Below, one piece after another: positions 1-9,507 of a DNA stretch of 31,819 nucleotides. The stretch comes from Bacteroidales bacterium (GTDB lineage: Bacteria; Bacteroidota; Bacteroidia; Bacteroidales; ML635J-15): assembly GCA_028696755.1 (NCBI GenBank), contig JAQVGK010000001.1, positions 1 to 31,819 of the forward strand. Direction: 5' to 3'. The position numbers and the translations under genes were made by a program. The number at the start of each line of letters is the position of its first letter. Within the stretch, counting starts at the first letter, position 1. The notes below the pieces were generated by a model, which made no database searches, was not told where the DNA came from, and was given only the letters and a program-made list of their open reading frames with translations.

Positions 1-59
1 GATACATTTATAGTAATGCCTAAAAGCAACGTAGCTAATAATTGGATTATTTTTCTCAT
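1..59 (-). CDS. Start of an exported protein, cut by the window edge
   Basis: An ATG at 59-57 on the minus strand opens a frame that stays open to the window edge and gives MRKIIQLLATLLLGITINV. This is a basic N-terminus followed by a hydrophobic run, a typical signal peptide start. It lies 64 bases beyond the stop of the GH97 gene on the same strand, so it is probably the next gene of the same locus, perhaps another exported glycan-active protein. Only 19 full codons are visible and no family can be assigned. Confidence 0.6.
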   Translation of the reverse strand, partial: MRKIIQLLATLLLGITINV

Positions 60-123
60 ACTGTTTTACTGTCGGTTATTTATTTTTGATTAATTATTAT
101 GTAATAAAATTCAAGCTAAAACT

Positions 124-2115
124 CTATTTTACAACTGGATATATTTTCATTACATAACCTCCTCCAGGAGCCATACTTATTTTCAATTTTCTTTCTTTGC
201 CTATTTGAATAATTTCTTTTTTATAATCACTTGCCTTTTTATCCGCATTCAAACCATCTTTGAATACCTCAGCAGCATAATTACCTGTTTGTAAGAAAGA
301 TAAATCCACCTCTAATGTTCGGGCATCCCAATTTGTCAGTGCACCAAGATACCAGTTCTCTGCTTTCTGACGTGCCATTACAATATACTCTCCGAGCTTG
401 CCATCAACTGCAACAGTATTATCCCAAATAGTTGGTACAGAAGTAATGAAATTTGTACATTCCTGTTCTTTTTCGTAACTTGTAGGACTATCGCACAGCA
501 TATTCAAGGGAGACTCAAATATCACATAGGTAGCCAATTGCCGACAGCGTGTTCCCTGACTCATGGGTTCACTGAATACCGGTCTGAAATTATCTTTTGT
601 CGAGTTTCTCATAGCTCCCTGAGTATAATCCATTGGTCCGGCAATCTGACGGATAAACGGAACGGTAACATCGTACGTTACCTGATCAACAGTCGTTGGA
701 AATTTTAATTGCTCCAAACCATGAACAGCTTCAAAATTTATCACATTCGGATAAGTTCGATTTAGTCCGGTTGGTTTATAAGTTCCGTGAAAATCGATAA
801 GTAGTTTGTATTTAGCAGCTATTTCCGCCACACGGGTGTGAAATTCAACCATGGGCTGATCATCTCGATCCATAAAGTCTATTTTAAAACCTTTAATTCC
901 CAGTTCAGAGTAATGTTTGCACACGCCTTCTATGTTTTTATTGAAACTAATGTACCCAGCCCATAAAATTAGCCCAACATTTCTTTCTGTAGCATAGGTT
1001 ATTAAATCTTTCAAATCAATTTCCGGTACAACTTGAAACAAATCATTAGGACCTCTTACCGACCAACCATCGTCAAGAATGACATATTCAATTTTATTGC
1101 GAGATGCAAAATCTATATAATACTTATATGTTTCATTATTTATACCTGTTTTAAAATCTACTCCGGATAAGTTCAAATCGTTCCACCAGTCCCATGCTAC
1201 TTTTCCCGGCTTAATCCAACTGACATCATTAACTTTAGAGGGTGAAGCTAATTTATACACAATGTCATTATCGGCTAATTCTTTATCATTATTTACCACT
1301 ATTACTATTCGCCACGGAAACGATTTGTTTCCTCTGCATTCGGCAATATGATTTTTGCGCTCAACGACCTTCATTTGCACAATGTTATATTTGCTTTGAG
1401 CCTCTTTTAACGGGTAAGGTGCAAATTTCCCTTTTAATGTTACGGATTGATTAGGGTTATATAAAAACATTCCCGGATAATTATTCAGATCGGATTCCGC
1501 TATTACAATTTTCTTACTTTTATTTCTGTTTACAACAATCGGAGAAAAAGCCAATCTTGCTTTATCCCATTGATTTAAAGTTATATCAGAATATACATTC
1601 TCGAAACTGTTGAAGAATTGTCCTTCATAGGTTTTGGCATTATTTCTAACATAAGGAATATAAGCATTACTATTATAACCAAGATTGAATTCGGCTTCTT
1701 CATCTATAACCAAGAAATCTTTTTTTTCAGTAGAGATAAACCTGTAAGCCATACCTTCATTATAAGCCCTGAAAACTAATTCGAAGTTTTCCTTAAATAT
1801 CAATCGAAGTTCATTATAGTTGTCTTTTATTTGAGAACGTTTATAAAATGGAGATTGTATTGTATTGCTGACACAAGTTCTTTTTGTTCCCTTTATTGTT
1901 GGTTTATATCCGAATATTTTATTCTCAAGTTTCATTGAAATAAACGAAGGAGAAATGACTGTATCGGCCTCAGATTGTATAGTATAACTTACTCTGTTTC
2001 CAATTGAAATTTCAACTCTCAGTTTTTCATCCGGAGAGATCAGAATGTGTTTTTTTTGTGCATTAGCTGAGAAAATGGAAATTGTAAGCACTAAAAATAT
2101 AAATGTCTTTTTCAT
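124..2115 (-). CDS. Glycoside hydrolase family 97, retaining (alpha-galactosidase) type
   Basis: A 663-residue exported GH97 enzyme. Residues 1-19 form a signal peptide ending ANA. The N-terminal beta-sandwich covers roughly 25-285, a (beta/alpha)8 barrel roughly 300-560, and a C-terminal beta domain the rest. The barrel starts with the family's WDWW stretch (308-311) and has LDDGW at 347-351. GH97 contains inverting, calcium-dependent alpha-glucosidases (SusB) and retaining alpha-galactosidases. The retaining group uses an Asp nucleophile in the barrel, and here KIDFMD places Asp413 at that point. Glu462 in NFEAVHG is the likely acid/base. The expected activity is therefore alpha-galactosidase or a related exo-activity, in the periplasm. 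The gene follows GH92 by 22 bases and is probably in the same transcript. Family assignment is firm; substrate is inferred from the nucleophile position. Confidence 0.93.
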   Translation of the reverse strand: MKKTFIFLVLTISIFSANAQKKHILISPDEKLRVEISIGNRVSYTIQSEADTVISPSFISMKLENKIFGYKPTIKGTKRTCVSNTIQSPFYKRSQIKDNYNELRLIFKENFELVFRAYNEGMAYRFISTEKKDFLVIDEEAEFNLGYNSNAYIPYVRNNAKTYEGQFFNSFENVYSDITLNQWDKARLAFSPIVVNRNKSKKIVIAESDLNNYPGMFLYNPNQSVTLKGKFAPYPLKEAQSKYNIVQMKVVERKNHIAECRGNKSFPWRIVIVVNNDKELADNDIVYKLASPSKVNDVSWIKPGKVAWDWWNDLNLSGVDFKTGINNETYKYYIDFASRNKIEYVILDDGWSVRGPNDLFQVVPEIDLKDLITYATERNVGLILWAGYISFNKNIEGVCKHYSELGIKGFKIDFMDRDDQPMVEFHTRVAEIAAKYKLLIDFHGTYKPTGLNRTYPNVINFEAVHGLEQLKFPTTVDQVTYDVTVPFIRQIAGPMDYTQGAMRNSTKDNFRPVFSEPMSQGTRCRQLATYVIFESPLNMLCDSPTSYEKEQECTNFITSVPTIWDNTVAVDGKLGEYIVMARQKAENWYLGALTNWDARTLEVDLSFLQTGNYAAEVFKDGLNADKKASDYKKEIIQIGKERKLKISMAPGGGYVMKIYPVVK

Positions 2116-2137
2116 ACTTTATTTAAAAATTCAATGA

Positions 2138-4330
2138 TTAATTAGCTTTGTCAGTCATTTCGAAAACAAGATTTCCTCCATTCATAATATCTGAATGATG
2201 TATTCTGAAATCATTTATTTTTTTACCGTTAAAGGTAACTGACTTCACGTATTTATTATTTTTATTCAGGTTCTTTGCAGTCATTATAAACACTTTATTG
2301 CTTGGGAGTTTTATAGATGCTTTACGAACCTGAGGGGCACCCAAAATATACTCTCCTCCTACCGGATTTACTGGATAAAAACCCATGGCAGAAAAAATAT
2401 ACCAGGCCGACATTTGTCCACAGTCATCATTCCCGCACAAACCGTTTGGGGCAGGCAAATAGAAACGATCAAAAATTTCTCTAATCAATTCCTGAGTCTT
2501 ATCAGACTTACCAACAAAATTATACAGATATGCAACATGATGACTTGGTTCGTTGCCGTGGGCATATTGGCCAATTAATCCGGTCACATCAAGTACTTTT
2601 TTTGTTTCTGATGATTGTAGATAAAACAAGGAATCTAATTTATTTTTAAAATAAGTTTTACCACCCATCAAGTTTATTAAACCTTCAATATCGTGCTGCA
2701 CATGAAAAGTATATTGCCACGCATTGCCTTCGGTATAATCTCCGCCATGAGAGCTATCATGCGAGAGTGAGAATGAATTGAATGGTGTGCGCCAATTGCC
2801 TTTTGAGTCTTTTCCGCGCATCATTCCAGTTTGATTATCAAATAGGTTTTTATAATATCCTGCTCGTTTCATAAAGAAATCGCAATCTTCTTTTTTGCCC
2901 AATTTTTGAGCCATAAGTGCAGCACAGTAATCATCGTAACCACTTTCCAAAGTTCTTGATACTGATTCGTTTTTAATAATATCGAATGGATAATAACCAA
3001 ACTTATCATATACTTCCCAATCTGATTTTTGGTGATTTGTTGTCAAGGAGGCTTTAATCGCTGTAAATAATTTCTCGCCATCTACAGTGGTAAGTCCCTT
3101 CAAATAAGCATCTACCACAACAGGTATCGCATGATTCCCTATCATGCAATAGTTTTCTTTCCCCCAAAGTGTCCATATTGGAAGAAATCCCTTAATATCG
3201 GCATGAGCAAGCATACTGTTTACAAAATCATTCACTTTTTCAGGTGCGATAAGTGTATATAGCGGATGGGCTGCCCTGTAAGTGTCCCAGAGGGAAAATG
3301 TTGAATAATAATTTCCGGTGACGGATGTGAATACACTATCGTTTGCACCACGGTACATTCCATCTACATCAGCTATATTATTTGGTTGTATAAACAAATG
3401 ATACATCGATGTATAAAAATTTATCTTTTGATTATTTGTCCCATTTATATTAACGGCGGACAATAAATCATTCCATTCCTTATTAGCAGCAGACCTCACC
3501 GATTCAAAATCCCAATTTGGATTTTCTTTTTCGATAGATTTCATTGCACCTTCAATGCTGACAGTTGAAATAGCTACTTTTGCTTGTACCGATTTACTTC
3601 CGCTTAAATCAAACTCCAACACGAAACGTTTTGCTTTTTCTCCTTCTAATGGAGTTAATGCCTTTTTGACCTTATATGGAGAATCAAATTTAATTACATA
3701 ATAGATATTGCGGCTTACCCAACCTCTGGAGCGATTATAACCAACAATGGTCTTATTGTCCAGCATCTCTACCTTAGCATCAATCATTCTGTATTGCAAA
3801 TCTTTCTTCGAATTCACCAATCCATTTTGTAAATCAATCAACATATATGCTTCTCCAGCTTGATAGTAGGTATATTTATGAAATGCGGTATGCCCGGTTG
3901 CAGTTAGTTCCACATCGATATTCATATCCAAAAGATTTACAAAATAATAGCCCGGTTTTGCTGTCTGGGTTTTCCAGTTATATCGACAGGAAAATGTCTC
4001 ATCGGGAAGTTTATCGTTAAATGGCAACATACGAATATCTCCTAAATCAGGGACACCTGTTCCATTTAGATGAGTCTGCGAAAAACCAATAATTTGATTG
4101 TCATCGTAATTAAAACCTGAGCAATAACGCCAGGAACCATTGCCACTTTCGGGGCTCACTTGTATCAATCCAAAGGGAATGCAAGCTCCGGGAAAGGTAT
4201 GTCCATTATCGGCATTTCCAATAAATGGGTTCACATATTGCGTGTAGTTTGTTGTTTTTTTGCTGCAAATAGCAGGCAGCCCCACACTACTTAACACAAG
4301 CAGTAACAACACAATTCTAAAATCCTTCAT
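2138..4330 (-). CDS. Glycoside hydrolase family 92 exo-alpha-mannosidase
   Basis: A 730-residue GH92 protein, close to the usual family length. It has a signal peptide (about residues 1-22), an N-terminal beta-sandwich opening with YVNPFIGNADNGHTFPGA (32-49), and a C-terminal (alpha/alpha)6 barrel. EGNAWQY at 534-540 carries the probable general acid Glu534. The family signature GNDDCGQMSAWY at 633-644 holds the acidic residues assigned to the catalytic base. Characterised GH92 enzymes are calcium-dependent inverting exo-alpha-mannosidases acting on N-glycans, fungal mannan or similar, and this one should act in the periplasm. All expected motifs are intact. It sits 29 bases after GH3 and 22 before GH97. 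Linkage preference cannot be judged from the sequence alone. Confidence 0.95.
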   Translation of the reverse strand: MKDFRIVLLLLVLSSVGLPAICSKKTTNYTQYVNPFIGNADNGHTFPGACIPFGLIQVSPESGNGSWRYCSGFNYDDNQIIGFSQTHLNGTGVPDLGDIRMLPFNDKLPDETFSCRYNWKTQTAKPGYYFVNLLDMNIDVELTATGHTAFHKYTYYQAGEAYMLIDLQNGLVNSKKDLQYRMIDAKVEMLDNKTIVGYNRSRGWVSRNIYYVIKFDSPYKVKKALTPLEGEKAKRFVLEFDLSGSKSVQAKVAISTVSIEGAMKSIEKENPNWDFESVRSAANKEWNDLLSAVNINGTNNQKINFYTSMYHLFIQPNNIADVDGMYRGANDSVFTSVTGNYYSTFSLWDTYRAAHPLYTLIAPEKVNDFVNSMLAHADIKGFLPIWTLWGKENYCMIGNHAIPVVVDAYLKGLTTVDGEKLFTAIKASLTTNHQKSDWEVYDKFGYYPFDIIKNESVSRTLESGYDDYCAALMAQKLGKKEDCDFFMKRAGYYKNLFDNQTGMMRGKDSKGNWRTPFNSFSLSHDSSHGGDYTEGNAWQYTFHVQHDIEGLINLMGGKTYFKNKLDSLFYLQSSETKKVLDVTGLIGQYAHGNEPSHHVAYLYNFVGKSDKTQELIREIFDRFYLPAPNGLCGNDDCGQMSAWYIFSAMGFYPVNPVGGEYILGAPQVRKASIKLPSNKVFIMTAKNLNKNNKYVKSVTFNGKKINDFRIHHSDIMNGGNLVFEMTDKAN

Positions 4331-4359
4331 GCGATTCTTTTATTTTAAATTTATTGGTA

Positions 4360-6582
4360 CTACAATAATTCAAACTCGGTTTTCTTTACACTCTCTGAAT
4401 CCGAGCCTATGAACAACTGAAATTTACCGGGTTCGGAGATATATTGCTTATCATTGTTCCAAAAACGAAGGTCTTCTTCTTTTATATCAAACTTTACTTC
4501 TTTTTCTTCTCCCGGTGCCAATTCCACTTTTTGGAAATGTTTTAATTCTTTTACGGGACGTGAACTGGAAGCAACAAAGTCTCTGATATAAAGTTGCACT
4601 GTTTCAACACCTTTGTACTTACCCGTATTCTTTACCTTCACAGTTGCATTCAGGATTCCGTTATAAGTTAATTGTGTCGCTCCTAATTTTATTTCTGAAT
4701 ACTCGAACGTAGTATAAGATAATCCGAAGCCAAATGGATATAATGGTTGATTAGAAATGTCTATGTAGCGAGTAGTAAATATCTTTTCTGGAGTAGTTTC
4801 TGCTGGTCTCCCTGTATTTTTATGATTATAGAAAATAGGAACTTGTCCCACTGAGCGTGGGAATGAGACCGTTAGTTTTCCTTGTGGATTAAACTTTCCG
4901 AATAAAACATCTACTAGCGCATTCCCAGCCTCATTTCCTGGAAACCATGCTTCCAATATGGCATCCATATTTTCGGCCTCCCAAGGAATAGATAAAGGGC
5001 GACCGTTGAATAAAATCAGAACTATTGGTTTGTTGAGTTTTTTGAGCTCTTTGAGTAACTCTTTCTGAATATAGGGTAAGGAAATATCGCTTCTTGAAGA
5101 TGCTTCGCCGCTTAGCTCTTTAGATTCTCCCATTGCAACTAGAATAACATCGCTTTTCGATGCGGCTCTTATTGCTGCTTTAAATCCGGAACGGTCGTCT
5201 CCTAGCACATCACATCCTTTTTCATATTTTATTTTTGTTGTACCTCCAAATCGCGTATTTAATGCGTCTAAGAATGTTACCATATCTTTAGGATCGCAAC
5301 TTTTCGACCAGCTTCCGGGCATATCCTTTTTAGAATCTGCCAAAGGTCCGATGACCGCAATTGATTTCAAGTTTTCGGACAAAGGCAGTACCTGATTCTT
5401 ATTTTTCAACAATACCATGGACTTACAAGCTGCTTCGCGGGTCAATTTAAGGTATTCCTTTTTTAAAATAATAGTATCTTCCCGTTGCTGATTGCAATAA
5501 CGATAAGGATTGTCCATAACCCCTGTGAGATATTTCATTTTCAGTACTTTTCGAACAGAGTTCTCAATTTTCTCCACACTGATTTTTCCTTCTGAAACCA
5601 ATTCTTTCATATGCTTGAGATAAGCGGACGACTCCATATCTACATCAAGTCCTGCATTAAAAGATTTGATAGTTGCATCCTTTCTGTCTTTAGCATATCC
5701 GTGCGTAGCTGTTTCTCGTACAGAACCCCAATCCGAGACAACAAAACCATCAAATTTCCATTCGTTTCGCAAAATATCAGTCATTAAATAGGAGGAAGCT
5801 GAAGTAGGGATGCCGTTTAACTCATGATAACCTGCCATCAGCGTACTTACACCGCTTTCAACGGCAGCTTTAAATGGTGGTAAATAGATATTACGCAACG
5901 TAGCATCACTTATATCTGCTGTATTATAATCACGGCCATCAATTGTAGCTCCGTAAGCAGCAAAATGTTTAGCACAGGCCATTACTGAACCCATTTCTTT
6001 CAAATCAGTACCTTGATAGCCTTCAACTTTTGCTTTGGCAATAAGAGAAACTAAATAAGGGTCTTCGCCTCCACCTTCCATAATACGTCCCCATCTGGCA
6101 TCGTGACAAACATCCACCATGGGTGCAAATGTCCAGTGAATTCCCATAGCAGAAGCTTCATCGGCCGAAGCTTTCGCTGTACGTTTCATCAAATCCAAAT
6201 CCCAACTAGCTGATTCGCCAAGCGGTATAGGAAAAATAGTCCGGTAACCATGTATAACGTCAAAACCTATCAATAGCGGTATTTTCAAGCGCGATTCTTC
6301 AACAGCAATACGCTGGATTTCACGAGTTCTTTTTGCACCAACAATATTAAAGACCATACCAACTTCACCCCTGCGAATCGCATCTTCATCATTTTCCCGC
6401 ATGGTAATGGGACCTGTGGGATTCATCCTTCCCGCATACAGATTTAATTGACCAATTTTTTCGTCTAAAGTCATAAGACGGAGAATTGAATCAATTTTTT
6501 GATCAATGTTATTATGTTGTGCTGCTACGTGAATACAAAAAGAAGAGATTAAAAGTGCAGCTAAAATTCGAGTCTGTTTCAT
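4360..6582 (-). CDS. bglX: Glycoside hydrolase family 3 beta-glucosidase (BglX-like)
   Basis: A 740-residue exported GH3 enzyme with the BglX layout. It has a signal peptide (1-21, ending VAA/Q), a (beta/alpha)8 domain starting LMTLDEKIGQL (36-46), an alpha/beta sandwich from about 390, and a C-terminal fibronectin III-like domain from about 640. The KH motif is at 205-206. The nucleophile is Asp284 in VVSDWGS, and Glu493 in SGEASSR is the likely acid/base. It should release terminal beta-linked glucose or a related sugar from oligosaccharides in the periplasm. Only 10 bases separate it from the upstream esterase gene, so they are almost certainly cotranscribed. The family also contains beta-xylosidases, so substrate is less certain than fold; the symbol is given by similarity. 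Confidence 0.92.
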   Translation of the reverse strand: MKQTRILAALLISSFCIHVAAQHNNIDQKIDSILRLMTLDEKIGQLNLYAGRMNPTGPITMRENDEDAIRRGEVGMVFNIVGAKRTREIQRIAVEESRLKIPLLIGFDVIHGYRTIFPIPLGESASWDLDLMKRTAKASADEASAMGIHWTFAPMVDVCHDARWGRIMEGGGEDPYLVSLIAKAKVEGYQGTDLKEMGSVMACAKHFAAYGATIDGRDYNTADISDATLRNIYLPPFKAAVESGVSTLMAGYHELNGIPTSASSYLMTDILRNEWKFDGFVVSDWGSVRETATHGYAKDRKDATIKSFNAGLDVDMESSAYLKHMKELVSEGKISVEKIENSVRKVLKMKYLTGVMDNPYRYCNQQREDTIILKKEYLKLTREAACKSMVLLKNKNQVLPLSENLKSIAVIGPLADSKKDMPGSWSKSCDPKDMVTFLDALNTRFGGTTKIKYEKGCDVLGDDRSGFKAAIRAASKSDVILVAMGESKELSGEASSRSDISLPYIQKELLKELKKLNKPIVLILFNGRPLSIPWEAENMDAILEAWFPGNEAGNALVDVLFGKFNPQGKLTVSFPRSVGQVPIFYNHKNTGRPAETTPEKIFTTRYIDISNQPLYPFGFGLSYTTFEYSEIKLGATQLTYNGILNATVKVKNTGKYKGVETVQLYIRDFVASSSRPVKELKHFQKVELAPGEEKEVKFDIKEEDLRFWNNDKQYISEPGKFQLFIGSDSESVKKTEFELL

Positions 6583-6592
6583 ATCTATATTT

Positions 6593-8032
6593 TTACCAAT
6601 TATCAGTTCTAAATGGGGCTACAGGCAATCCGTAACGGTCGAAAAGGGACGCTTTTGAATAATTATGAAAAGCGTAACGGACAGCGACCGGGTTCAATAA
6701 CTTGTCACTCCAGACAGTAAGTTGTTTGTTCTTTAAATCAATTATTGCTTGGGCAGGGTAGAAAATTTTGTCCTCGCCTGCGATTTCAAAAGATTCAAGA
6801 GACTGATTAATTGGATGCGGATATACTTTAGCATTCAACTTTTCAAACTCAATATAAGCTTTGCCCTCTTTTACTTCCATCGATTTGTATATAAGTGTTT
6901 GATATCCGATATTACTTATCCCATAGTCCTTAGCAAGAGCCCAATATGTCAGTCGCTTACCTACGTCTTCCTTATTAGCAGGATGGATAAAATCGCGACT
7001 TCCAATATCTATCGTTGATACCATTCCCGAATTTGGTATCGCTTTCATAAGCTTTTGCTGCATTTCGCGAAAATATGCGGCTGATAAACCCTCTGGATTG
7101 TCATAAGCATAGGGTGCTATTTCAACAGCGTAGAAAGAGAAATCCACGCCCCACCTATTACGATAATCTTTTACCATTGCAGGTAACATTTTGGAGTATT
7201 CTTCAGCATTATGTCTGTTACTCTCACCCTGATACCAAAGCATTCCTTTAATTTTAAAATTTGTCAAAGGCGCTACCTTTGAGTTGAAAAGCACGCAAGG
7301 TTGTTGTTGAATGGGTTTAGAAATTTCTTTGTCGTCGTGAAGGTGTAATAGATTCAGATTGAAAGATTTTGCAGTTTCTTCGCTCAGCCAAGATTCTACA
7401 TTTGATCCGCCCCAAGATGACACAACAATTCCAATGGGAATATTTAGAGTCTTTTGAAGGTGTTTTGCGAAATAATATGCTGTAGCGCTAACCGAAGCAA
7501 CATTTTTAGGAGTATTCAAAAGCCATTGCCCTTTACAATCTTCCTGTGGTTTTTTATTGTATTGTCGAGACCAACCGTTTTCATCAAAATCGGTGGAGAA
7601 TATCCTGAGAGGTATTGATTCATTCGCACTTGCAATTACTTCACCCGATCCTGATATTGGTTCAAATTCAAATCCTTTCATAGGCATTTCCATATTGGAT
7701 TGACCGGAACAAAACCATACTTCACCAATCAATATGTTTTTTAACGCCAATTCTTCTCCATCAGTAATCTTTATTACGTATGACCCTCCGGCAACAGGTG
7801 TTGCGATATTTATTAACCAATTCCCTACCGAATCACTCTTTGTTGAATACGTTTCCTTAGTCCATGACGGAGAAACTTTTACTTTTTTATTTATGCTCGC
7901 TTTACCCCAAATTTTCACATCGGATTGTTGTTGTAAAATCATATTATCACCCAATATACTTGGTAATTTAATTTTAGCTTGCATCAATAATGGCAATACA
8001 ACTAAACAAAATAATACTGTTGTTTTTTTCAT
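6593..8032 (-). CDS. Sialate O-acetylesterase-like carbohydrate esterase (SGNH/SASA)
   Basis: A 479-residue exported esterase of the sialate O-acetylesterase family. After a signal peptide (about 1-19), an N-terminal beta domain (about 20-100) precedes the SGNH hydrolase domain. Its nucleophile is Ser112 in GEVWFCSGQSNMEMP. MLWYQGESN at 264-272 is the family's second conserved block, and Asp347 and His350 in RDFIHPANKEDVGKR form the DxxH pair. In polysaccharide utilization loci such enzymes remove O-acetyl groups from xylan, pectin or mucin-type glycans, so the name should not be taken to mean sialic acid. Its place between GH28-like and GH3 genes suggests it clears acetyl groups that block exo-glycosidases. 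It is 25 bases from the GH28-like gene. Confidence 0.9.
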   Translation of the reverse strand: MKKTTVLFCLVVLPLLMQAKIKLPSILGDNMILQQQSDVKIWGKASINKKVKVSPSWTKETYSTKSDSVGNWLINIATPVAGGSYVIKITDGEELALKNILIGEVWFCSGQSNMEMPMKGFEFEPISGSGEVIASANESIPLRIFSTDFDENGWSRQYNKKPQEDCKGQWLLNTPKNVASVSATAYYFAKHLQKTLNIPIGIVVSSWGGSNVESWLSEETAKSFNLNLLHLHDDKEISKPIQQQPCVLFNSKVAPLTNFKIKGMLWYQGESNRHNAEEYSKMLPAMVKDYRNRWGVDFSFYAVEIAPYAYDNPEGLSAAYFREMQQKLMKAIPNSGMVSTIDIGSRDFIHPANKEDVGKRLTYWALAKDYGISNIGYQTLIYKSMEVKEGKAYIEFEKLNAKVYPHPINQSLESFEIAGEDKIFYPAQAIIDLKNKQLTVWSDKLLNPVAVRYAFHNYSKASLFDRYGLPVAPFRTDNW

Positions 8033-8057
8033 TTGTAAATAATATAAGTCAAATTTG

Positions 8058-9485
8058 CTATTTAGTATTTAGTATCTTTATCTTCCCTGTATTTGTTAAT
8101 ACAAAAGGATCTATACCAGGATCAGTTTTATAGACTACATCTTTTAAAGTAGCATTATATACATTATCAAAATAAAACGCTGAACGAGAATCTTCACCTG
8201 TATATTGCAGATTTACATTTTCCAATGTTATATTTTGTACATTACGTATTAGGAAGCCCCAGCAAGGCAATAAGCGGGCGTTTGAAGGAGGTTGCTTTAC
8301 TGATATCTTTTTTAATTGAGGATCTTTTTTCCCTACATATTGAATTGTGATGTCACGAAAAATCATATTTTCAAATACACCACCTTTCCAGCTTTCAACA
8401 GATAGTGCGGCAGTGTTTATCCTTGTGGCTTTTACTTTTTCCACTAAAATATCATTTCCGTTGTTTCCTTCATTAAGCACAAACATGAATGGATTATCAA
8501 GATTATCTATTTCCAAATCATGTATGTGTATATTCTTCAAGTCGCCTGGAGCTCCTCCCCAACCTCCAGGTTGTAGGAGTACAGCCGATAATGTGTTAGT
8601 ACGCTTTTTCACCCCTGAAGTCAAGTGAGGGAATTTACCTGGACCAAAAAATTGGCAATATGAAATCTCCATACTATTGACAGGCATAATAACACGTATC
8701 CCATCGCAAGAAGAATTTATATTGCAATTTGTAATAACCATATTTTCCCAAAATCCACCAGCAATAGCATCATCACCTGTATAAAAATTACAGTTTCGGA
8801 TGATGATATTTTTACCACCGCGTATATGGATTCCATCCCAACCTTCATTTATAGTCATATTTTGAAAGACAAAGTTCTCAATATCATACCCAAGGAAAGC
8901 ATAATTTGCTGCGCGATTAATTGTGAAATTTGATAGCGTAATATTTCTTGATTCAGCAATAATCACTGTATGAGGACCTCTCATATTTTCTTCTCCAATT
9001 GGATTATACACATGATCGCCATCAATCATTCCCTCACCTGAAATCGTCACATTTTCAATACCAACACCCAGTACCAATGTTTTTATCCAATTTTTATCAC
9101 TTGTGCTGTTTACATTACTTTTATTGTCATTACTTGTACTATTAAACTTATCGAGGTTTTTAGTTGGCACATAACTTTGATAAGCATTGATATCTGTAGT
9201 TCCTTTAATTACTGCACCTTTTTCCAAATGCAAATTCACATTGTTTTTTAAGAAAATTGTACCGGTAACAAAAACACCAGAAGGCACGATAACTGTACCT
9301 CCTCCTTGTTTTTCACAAGCCTCAATTGCGGCATTTATACAACTTGTATTAATTGCTTTTCCATTCCCTTTTGCCCCGAATTTTTGTATATCATAAGTTG
9401 TTGATGAAGGCGCAGAATATCCATAAGAGGAGGTGCCAATCAATATAAGTGTTATAAAATATTTTATTCTGACTTTATGTTGCAT
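8058..9485 (-). CDS. GH28-like right-handed beta-helix glycosidase with altered active site
   Basis: A 475-residue exported beta-helix protein related to polygalacturonases. The frame extends to 9539, but I chose the ATG at 9485 because it gives a normal signal peptide (MQHKVRIKYFITLILIGTSS) and avoids a 32-base overlap with the upstream gene. The start has the pectate lyase/GH28 opening YDIQKFGAKGNGKAINT (31-47). Of the GH28 catalytic features, Asp217 (in EGWDGIH) and Asp238-Asp239 (in TGDDA) are present. The GHG histidine block is replaced by SSCDGIRV (258-265) and no RIK motif follows. It may act on a different linkage from polygalacturonan, or bind rather than cleave. It probably works in the periplasm. 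Fold is confident; activity is open. Confidence 0.8.
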   Translation of the reverse strand: MQHKVRIKYFITLILIGTSSYGYSAPSSTTYDIQKFGAKGNGKAINTSCINAAIEACEKQGGGTVIVPSGVFVTGTIFLKNNVNLHLEKGAVIKGTTDINAYQSYVPTKNLDKFNSTSNDNKSNVNSTSDKNWIKTLVLGVGIENVTISGEGMIDGDHVYNPIGEENMRGPHTVIIAESRNITLSNFTINRAANYAFLGYDIENFVFQNMTINEGWDGIHIRGGKNIIIRNCNFYTGDDAIAGGFWENMVITNCNINSSCDGIRVIMPVNSMEISYCQFFGPGKFPHLTSGVKKRTNTLSAVLLQPGGWGGAPGDLKNIHIHDLEIDNLDNPFMFVLNEGNNGNDILVEKVKATRINTAALSVESWKGGVFENMIFRDITIQYVGKKDPQLKKISVKQPPSNARLLPCWGFLIRNVQNITLENVNLQYTGEDSRSAFYFDNVYNATLKDVVYKTDPGIDPFVLTNTGKIKILNTK

Positions 9486-9507
9486 AAGTTGTAAATTTCC
9501 ATTTGAT

